Shown one piece after another: positions 14,457 through 19,953 of a stretch of DNA of 19,953 nt; position 1 is the stretch's first letter; the number at the start of each line of letters is the position of its first letter. The notes under the pieces are model-generated. The model was not told the origin of the DNA. It saw only the letters and a list, made by a program, of their open reading frames with translations, and ran no database searches. Source of the stretch: Oxalobacteraceae bacterium UBA6018 (GTDB lineage Bacteria; Pseudomonadota; Gammaproteobacteria; Burkholderiales; Burkholderiaceae_D); assembly GCA_002428015.1 (NCBI GenBank), contig DIZW01000010.1, forward strand, positions 1 to 19,953, in the 5' to 3' direction. The position numbers were made by a program, and so were the translations under genes.

Positions 14457-16946
14457 ATGAGATTGTCTCCCCTCGCGCTCGCCCTGCTGCTGGCGCTGCC
14501 GGCCTGGGCCGCTCCCGCAGCGGCACCAGCGCCCGCCAACGACTACACCGCCACCACCACCTACACCAAGCTGGCGCCCAAGTATCCCTTCATCCAGATC
14601 GCCAGCGCCCAGGCGCCGGCCCAGGTGAAGGTGGTGCGCGGCCTGACCTATGCGCGCCGCGGCGCCCACCAGCTGCGGCTGGACCTGTACCTGCCCACGC
14701 CGGGCGCCACCGCCAGCGCCCCGCTGGTGGTGCTGGTGCACGGCGGCGGCTGGCGCTCGGGCCAGCGCGAGAACCTGGCGCCGATGGCGGTCCGCCTGGC
14801 CGAACGCGGCTACGCGGCCGCCACCGTCAGCTACCGGCTCTCGGCCGAGGCACCGTACCCGGCCGCCATCCACGACGTCAAGGCGGCCATCGGCTGGCTG
14901 CGCGCGCACACGGCCAGCTACGCCATCGACGGCGCCCACATCGCGGTGGCGGGCGCCTCGGCGGGCGGGCAGATCGCCAGCCTGACCGGCGTGACCAATG
15001 GCCTCAAGCAGTTCGATCCGCGCAGCGGGACTTCCAGTGCGGTGCAGGCGATCATCAACATCGACGGGCTGTCCGATTTCACGTCGGAGGAAGCGCGCCG
15101 CAATGAGGACAATCCCGCCAAGCAGCCGACCTCGGCCGGCGCCTGGCTGGGCGGTAGCTACGCCCAGCAGGGCGCGCGCTGGCACGAGGCCTCGCCGATC
15201 AATTACGTCAGCAAGGATACGCCACCTATCCTGTTCATCGGCAGCGCCCAGGCCCGCTTCGCGGTGGGGCGCGAGGAGATGCTGGCGAAGATGGCGCCGC
15301 TGGGCGTGGCCGGAAAGGTGTTCATGCTGCCGGACACGCCGCATTCGTTCTGGCTGTTCGACCCCTGGCTCACGCCCACCGTCAACGCGATGGCCGATTT
15401 CCTCGACCAGCGTTTCGCGCGCCAGCGTCCAGCCTGGGTGGCGGACCTGGGCAACGGCAACTACCAGAACCCGGTGCTGCACGCCGACTACTCCGACCCG
15501 GACGCGATCCGCGTCGGCGACAAGTACTACATGACCTCCTCGAGCTTCAGCAACGTGCCCGGCCTGCCGCTGCTCGAGTCGTCCGACCTGGTCAACTGGA
15601 CCCTGGTCGGGCACGCCCTGCAACAGATGGTGCCGGCCGAGGCCTTCGCCGCCACCCAGCCCGGCAAGGGCGTGTGGGCGCCCTGCCTGCGCTATCACGA
15701 CGGCAAGTTCTGGATCTTCTATCCCGACCCGGATTTCGGCGTCTACGTGACCACCGCCACCCGCTTCGAAGGCCCGTGGAGCGCGCCGCACCTGCTGTTG
15801 CCGGGCAAGGGCATCATCGACCCGACCCCGCTGTGGGACGACGACGGCAAGGCCTACCTGCTGCACGCCTGGGCCAAGAGCCGGGCCGGCATCAGCAACA
15901 TGCTGACCCTGCGCGCGATGGCGCCGGACGCGAGCGGCCTGCTCGACACGGCCGGCCAGGTCATCATCGACGGCAACAAGCTGCCCGGCTACACCACCCT
16001 GGAAGGCCCGAAGTTCTACAAGGCTAACGGCTACTACTACGTGTTCGCGCCCGCCGGCGGGGTCGAGCAGGGCTGGCAGTCGGTGTTCCGCTCGCGCAGC
16101 GTCGCGGGGCCCTACGAAGACCGCATCGTCATGGACCAGGGCAAGTCCAGCACCAACGGCCCGCACCAGGGCGCCTGGGTGGACGGCGCCGACGGCAGCA
16201 ACTGGTTCCTGCATTTCCAGGACAAGCGCGCCTACGGCCGCGTGGTGCACCTGCAGCCGATGACGTGGAAGGATGGCTGGCCGGTGATCGGCGCGGACCC
16301 CGGCAACACCGGCAAGGGCGAGCCGGTGCTGACCCACGCCAAGCCGGCCGGGCGCGACGGCGGCGTCCGGGTGCCGGCCACCAGCGACGAGTTTTCCGCG
16401 CCCGAGCTGGGCCTGCAATGGCAGTGGAGCGCCAACTGGGAGCCGCGCTGGTTCAGCCTGGATGCGCGGCCGGGCTTTATCCGCCTGAACGCCCAGCCGG
16501 ACGCGCCCAGCCTGCGTTCGCTGGGGTCGGTGCTGACCCAGAAGCTGCCGGCGCCGACCTTCCAGGTGGACACCAAGATCGCGGCCCACGGCGACCAGCG
16601 CGCCGGGTTGGTGCTGCTGGGGATGAACTACGCGTGGCTGGGCGTGCGCCAGAACGGCGCCGCCACCGAGCTGGTGTACGCGACCTGCGTCGGCCCCAAG
16701 GAGACGTGCAGCGAACAGGCCGCCACCGTCGCCAAGCTGGGCCGGCAGCCGGTCTACCTGCGCATGCGCATGGGCGAAGGCGGCATGGCGCAGTTCTCGT
16801 ACAGCCTGGACCAGCGCGCCTTCAAGCCGGTGGGCCAGCCCTTCACCACCACCATGGGGCGCTGGGTGGGCGCGCAGATCGGCCTGTTCTCGGCCGGGGC
16901 GGCGCGCTCCTACGCGGACGTCGATTACTTCCGCGTCACCCCGTAG
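14457..16946 (+). CDS. secreted two-enzyme fusion: alpha/beta-hydrolase esterase + GH43 glycosidase
   Basis: An 829-residue exported protein with two catalytic modules. After a signal peptide (1-19), residues about 60-320 form an alpha/beta-hydrolase with oxyanion motif HGGGW (95-99), nucleophile Ser168 in GASAG and His296 in DTPHSF, suggesting an acetyl/feruloyl-type carbohydrate esterase. Residues about 335-620 form a GH43 five-bladed propeller with its acidic triad: Asp347 in YSDPDAIRV, Asp455 in IIDPTPLW and Glu516 in LEGPKF. The remainder (about 640-829, starting DEFSAPELGLQWQW) resembles the GH43-associated concanavalin-like C-terminal domain. It likely deacylates and trims arabinose, xylose or galactose side chains of pectin; the subfamily is undetermined. 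The ATG at 14457 is used because the signal peptide starts there, although the frame is open from 14388. No good Shine-Dalgarno is visible. Confidence 0.93.
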   Translation: MRLSPLALALLLALPAWAAPAAAPAPANDYTATTTYTKLAPKYPFIQIASAQAPAQVKVVRGLTYARRGAHQLRLDLYLPTPGATASAPLVVLVHGGGWRSGQRENLAPMAVRLAERGYAAATVSYRLSAEAPYPAAIHDVKAAIGWLRAHTASYAIDGAHIAVAGASAGGQIASLTGVTNGLKQFDPRSGTSSAVQAIINIDGLSDFTSEEARRNEDNPAKQPTSAGAWLGGSYAQQGARWHEASPINYVSKDTPPILFIGSAQARFAVGREEMLAKMAPLGVAGKVFMLPDTPHSFWLFDPWLTPTVNAMADFLDQRFARQRPAWVADLGNGNYQNPVLHADYSDPDAIRVGDKYYMTSSSFSNVPGLPLLESSDLVNWTLVGHALQQMVPAEAFAATQPGKGVWAPCLRYHDGKFWIFYPDPDFGVYVTTATRFEGPWSAPHLLLPGKGIIDPTPLWDDDGKAYLLHAWAKSRAGISNMLTLRAMAPDASGLLDTAGQVIIDGNKLPGYTTLEGPKFYKANGYYYVFAPAGGVEQGWQSVFRSRSVAGPYEDRIVMDQGKSSTNGPHQGAWVDGADGSNWFLHFQDKRAYGRVVHLQPMTWKDGWPVIGADPGNTGKGEPVLTHAKPAGRDGGVRVPATSDEFSAPELGLQWQWSANWEPRWFSLDARPGFIRLNAQPDAPSLRSLGSVLTQKLPAPTFQVDTKIAAHGDQRAGLVLLGMNYAWLGVRQNGAATELVYATCVGPKETCSEQAATVAKLGRQPVYLRMRMGEGGMAQFSYSLDQRAFKPVGQPFTTTMGRWVGAQIGLFSAGAARSYADVDYFRVTP

Positions 16947-16956
16947 ACGCGCATCC

Positions 16957-19953
16957 TCAAGGCTGGGGATTCCAGCCGCGCCCGCCACCGTAGGCGGCGA
17001 AGATGGCGGCGCGGCTGCCGAACTGGGCGGCCGCCTCGGCCGCCGTCAGCTGGTGGCCGCCGGCGCGGCGCGACAGGTCCAACGGCTTGCCGGCCAGGTC
17101 GCGGCTGCCGTATTCGCGCCAGCCGCGCGCCGCGCTCGCCTGCGCCGGGTTGGGCGCCGGCTCGTGGTGCACGCCCTGGCCGGCCCAGCCTTCGGGCGCC
17201 ACGTGGGCGTCCATCCTGCAGTCGATGAAGCTGACGTTGTCCCAGGTGAAGGCGGTGCCGGGGCTGCGCGCCAGATAGGTGGACCCAAGCGGCACGTCGT
17301 TGCCGGCCGGGCCGGGGCCGTGCGTCAAGCTGCTGCGCAGGAACACGAAGCCCTTGTCTTCGGGCAGCACCGTGCGCGCCTGCACCACGTAGCCGCCGCT
17401 GGCGCGGTTGCCGCTGTCGCCGACCGAGCGGATCTCGCTGTCCTCGAACAGGGCCGCGTGGTTGTTGCCCCAGATGAAGTCGACGCCGCCGGCCACCAGG
17501 GTGCGGTAGAACCAGGCGTAGCCCTTGACCTGGATGGTGTCCTGCTCGCTGAAGAAGCTGGCGTCCCTGGCCACCAGGCGATCGTTGTCGTCGTTGAAAT
17601 GGAGGGCCTCGGCCTGGCCCGACTGGGCGGCCGAGCGCAGGGTGGTGTTGCGCAGGGTGAGCCGGTTGAGTGTGAGCAGGTCGGCCGCCTCGACCAGCAT
17701 CAGCGCGCGCCCGCCGTTGGCCGCCGGCGCGCCGGCCGCCTGGCCCGCGCCCGAGCCGGGGTTGATGGCCTCGTTGTTGGTGGCGTGGATGAGGACCCCG
17801 TCGCGGCTTTCGCCCTCGATGGTGACCTTGTCCTTGTCGCGCAGGTACAGCATCTCCTCGTAGTCGCCGTTGCGCACGGCGATGGTCACGGGAGCGGCCT
17901 TGGGCAGACGCTGCATGGCGTAGTTGAGCGCGCCTTGCACGGTGCGAAAGTCCGCCGGGCCGTCGTCGTCCACGCTCAGGGTGGCGCCGCGCGGGCGGGT
18001 CTGGGCGGTGCGGAAAGTCCAGCCGGATGTCTTGCCGATGCCGGCGAAGGGTTTGCCGTTGAGGGTGGCGCTGACGATGCCCCTGCTCACTTCCACGTAG
18101 TAGGCGGTGGCGTCGGCCAGGCGCGCCGTGTGCGGCTTGATGATCAGCTTGTTGCCCTCGACCCGGATCGGATAGCGCCGCAGGGCGCGGCGCAGGGCCT
18201 GGCCGGGGTAGCCGAGCACGTCGTAGTCTTCGCCCAGCGGGATGCGGTCGACCAGGGCGTTGTCGGCCTGGCGGTAGATGCGCACCGCGCCACCGCTGCC
18301 CAGGGTGGGCGGCTGGTCGAAGGTGATCGTCAGCGGGCTGTCGCTGGGCACCGGCGCGCCGGCCGCCGGCTGCACCGCGTGGCCGAGCGCGACCGCGTGG
18401 GCCGGCACCAGGAAGGGCGGCGCCACCTCCGCCTCGACCACGGCTTCGACCGCCGGGTCGGCGGCGCTGGTGAGGGTGATGCTGGCGCTGCCGGGCGTTT
18501 TGGGCGTGATCAGGATCGCGCCGCCGGACACGCCCACGCCGAGCACGGCCGGGTTGCTGGATGTGGCCGTGAAGGCGATGGGGCTGCTGGCGTCGCCGGC
18601 CAGGGCGCTCACGGCCACCAGCGCGGGCGCGTCGCCGGCCTGCACGTGCAGGCTGTCGCCGGCCAGCGCCAGCGCGATGCGGGCCGGCTTGTCGGCGGCC
18701 GGGCCGGTGCGCAGGTGGGCCACTTGCGCGGCCTGGTCGGTGCGGTACAGGCCGGCCTGACCGCGCGCGGCGAGGCTGGCGTCGACCGCCGTGGTGGCCT
18801 TGTCGCCGTCCAGGTAGAGCGTCAGGCTGGGGCCGGCCAGTTCCAGGCGCAGGGTGTGGGCGCGCCCGGCCGCGGGGCTGTTGCGGGCCACCTGCTTGAG
18901 GCGGGTGAGCACGCCGTCGCGCATGCGCACCAGGTCGAGCTTGATCTTGCCCTTGCCGCCGGCGACGTCGAGCCCGGCGCCGTACCAGTTGCCGGCGTCC
19001 TGGTAGCGGCCCACCAGGTAGAGCTGGCCGGCGCCGGCCTCGGGGCGCACCCTGGCTTCGACGAAATAGTCGGCCGAGGCGCCGCCCGGCATATGCTGGG
19101 CGTCCAGCAGGCTGACCTGGCCGCCGCCGCCGAGCTTGCCCGCGCCGGCCTGGGCCAGCACCTCGGCCTTGACGGCGGCGGCCGGCAGCGGCGTGAAGGC
19201 GTAGGGCACGCTCCAGCCGACCTCGGGCGAGAACGGGCAGGCCGCCAGCGGCGCGCCGTTGAGCAGCGAGCCGCTGTCGCGGAAGGCGCCGGTGGGCGAG
19301 GTGGTGGCCGGGGTGCGCACCACGTCCAGGCAGCCGCTGGCGCCGACCACGTCGAAGGCGTTGTCCTGGGAGATGATCTTGGCGTCCTTGCCGACCCCGA
19401 TGCTGTACACGTGGGCGTAGACCTTGCGCTGGCGCTCGCCCACGAAGTAATTGTTGTAGACGTGGACCCGGCCGTAGCGCACGCGCGGGGTGCGCTCGTG
19501 CACGTGCTCGAACAGGTTGTGCGCCAGGGTCACGCGCAGCTTGCCTTCGTCGGCGCTGGCCTTGTCGCTGGCGCCGATCAGGGTGTTTTTCTCGTGGTCG
19601 GCGAAATGGTTGTAGGACAGCGTGATCAGGTCGCTGCCCTTGGTGATGTCGAGGGCGCCGTCGTGGCATTGCTTGAGCATGCCATTCTCGACCGGCGACT
19701 TGTCGTCGGTGGCGGGCGCGTCGGTGAAGCTGTTGTGGTCGATCCAGACGTGTTCGGACGCGGCCACGGTGATGCCGTCGTACTCGGAATTCCAGTTGCC
19801 CTGGTCGCCGTCCTTGGGGTCCCACACCGGCCCGACGTCGCAGGGGTTGCGGATGTGCAGGTTGCGGATGATCACCTGCGAGGCCTTGAGCACCATCAGG
19901 TTGGCGTTGATGAAGCCGGCGTTGGGCCCGTCGCCGATCAGGGTGGTGTTGCT
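16957..19953 (-). CDS. secreted PL1 pectate lyase - CE8 pectin methylesterase fusion (5' end beyond window)
   Basis: At least 998 residues, with the frame open through the right edge, where the sequence is already inside PL1 ('SNTTLIGDGPNAGF'); the Met at 19896 is internal. Numbered from that Met, PL1 covers about 1-235 with WIDHNSF, HNLFEH and the catalytic-arginine block HERTPRVRYG (133-142). A LamG-like beta sandwich (about 260-400), a Big2-like repeat (about 405-490) and a second Ig-like SbsA-type region (about 500-630) follow. CE8 covers 640-979: GDYEE (677), QAEAL (761), Gln785/Asp786 in SEQDT, Asp806 in DFIWG and Arg877 in LARSP, matching PemA Gln177, Asp178, Asp199 and Arg267. It combines demethylation of pectin with cleavage of the product in one extracellular enzyme. 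It is convergent with the esterase-GH43 gene, 10 bp apart. The usual LGRPW is changed to LARSP. Confidence 0.95.
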   Translation of the reverse strand, partial: SNTTLIGDGPNAGFINANLMVLKASQVIIRNLHIRNPCDVGPVWDPKDGDQGNWNSEYDGITVAASEHVWIDHNSFTDAPATDDKSPVENGMLKQCHDGALDITKGSDLITLSYNHFADHEKNTLIGASDKASADEGKLRVTLAHNLFEHVHERTPRVRYGRVHVYNNYFVGERQRKVYAHVYSIGVGKDAKIISQDNAFDVVGASGCLDVVRTPATTSPTGAFRDSGSLLNGAPLAACPFSPEVGWSVPYAFTPLPAAAVKAEVLAQAGAGKLGGGGQVSLLDAQHMPGGASADYFVEARVRPEAGAGQLYLVGRYQDAGNWYGAGLDVAGGKGKIKLDLVRMRDGVLTRLKQVARNSPAAGRAHTLRLELAGPSLTLYLDGDKATTAVDASLAARGQAGLYRTDQAAQVAHLRTGPAADKPARIALALAGDSLHVQAGDAPALVAVSALAGDASSPIAFTATSSNPAVLGVGVSGGAILITPKTPGSASITLTSAADPAVEAVVEAEVAPPFLVPAHAVALGHAVQPAAGAPVPSDSPLTITFDQPPTLGSGGAVRIYRQADNALVDRIPLGEDYDVLGYPGQALRRALRRYPIRVEGNKLIIKPHTARLADATAYYVEVSRGIVSATLNGKPFAGIGKTSGWTFRTAQTRPRGATLSVDDDGPADFRTVQGALNYAMQRLPKAAPVTIAVRNGDYEEMLYLRDKDKVTIEGESRDGVLIHATNNEAINPGSGAGQAAGAPAANGGRALMLVEAADLLTLNRLTLRNTTLRSAAQSGQAEALHFNDDNDRLVARDASFFSEQDTIQVKGYAWFYRTLVAGGVDFIWGNNHAALFEDSEIRSVGDSGNRASGGYVVQARTVLPEDKGFVFLRSSLTHGPGPAGNDVPLGSTYLARSPGTAFTWDNVSFIDCRMDAHVAPEGWAGQGVHHEPAPNPAQASAARGWREYGSRDLAGKPLDLSRRAGGHQLTAAEAAAQFGSRAAIFAAYGGGRGWNPQP

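Noticed and set aside
16932..16951. CGCGTC-N8-GACGCG hairpin at the convergent ends of the esterase-GH43 and PL1-CE8 genes
   Set aside because: Only a 6-bp stem, partly inside coding sequence and without a T-run. It could slow polymerase but is not called a terminator.
14343..16988. 881-codon minus-strand open frame antisense to the esterase-GH43 gene
   Set aside because: No domain or signal peptide. It reads through the operator region and across the convergent gene end.
16925..19825. 966-codon minus-strand frame overlapping the PL1-CE8 gene in another frame
   Set aside because: Arg/Gly/Pro/Gln-rich out-of-frame reading of the PL1-CE8 gene, which itself shows all family motifs.

Overview
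The window looks like chromosome from a high-GC betaproteobacterium, most likely Oxalobacteraceae of the Massilia/Duganella/Janthinobacterium type. This is inferred from base composition, gene style, and secreted plant-polysaccharide enzymes paired with a TonB-dependent receptor but no SusD-like partner. No rRNA, tRNA, CRISPR array, transposase or phage gene was seen. Long ORFs antisense to real genes are common because of the GC content and are not annotated.

Left part (1-3756, minus strand): a gene run read right to left. It holds a Tat-exported YcbK/M15-type zinc peptidase, an unrecognised secreted protein, a small BamE-like lipoprotein, and a MEDS-GGDEF-EAL cyclic-di-GMP protein cut by the left edge. 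A divergent gene (3953-4369, plus) encodes a small secreted cysteine-rich protein. Between it and the convergent LysR gene lies a 160-bp near-perfectly centred imperfect palindrome (4370-4529). It is flanked on both sides by CTAG, and it abuts the stop codons of both neighbours.

Middle (4530-8227): a LysR regulator is divergent from a two-gene unit, a glutathione S-transferase and a PNPOx-like flavin-binding protein that overlap by ATGA. Next come folE (GTP cyclohydrolase I) and a stand-alone BLUF blue-light sensor, 24 bp apart and probably co-transcribed.

Right part (8328-19953): a pectin-utilisation locus. It contains a large TonB-dependent receptor, a DUF4861 secreted protein, a GH105 unsaturated uronyl hydrolase, a secreted esterase-GH43 fusion, and a giant secreted PL1 pectate lyase-CE8 pectin methylesterase fusion whose 5' end lies beyond the window. 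The proposed division of labour is as follows. The CE8 part removes methyl esters and the PL1 part cuts the resulting polygalacturonate. The esterase-GH43 protein removes acyl groups and side-chain sugars. The receptor imports oligosaccharides, and GH105, with the uncharacterised DUF4861 protein, works on unsaturated oligomers.

The most informative non-coding signal is a repeated operator-like motif, TGGTC(A/C)GGCCA. It occurs twice in the divergent GH105/esterase-GH43 promoter region and once upstream of the receptor gene. One copy exactly fills the 17-bp spacer of a recognisable promoter for GH105. This suggests a FadR/GntR-type repressor encoded outside the window and controlling the locus.
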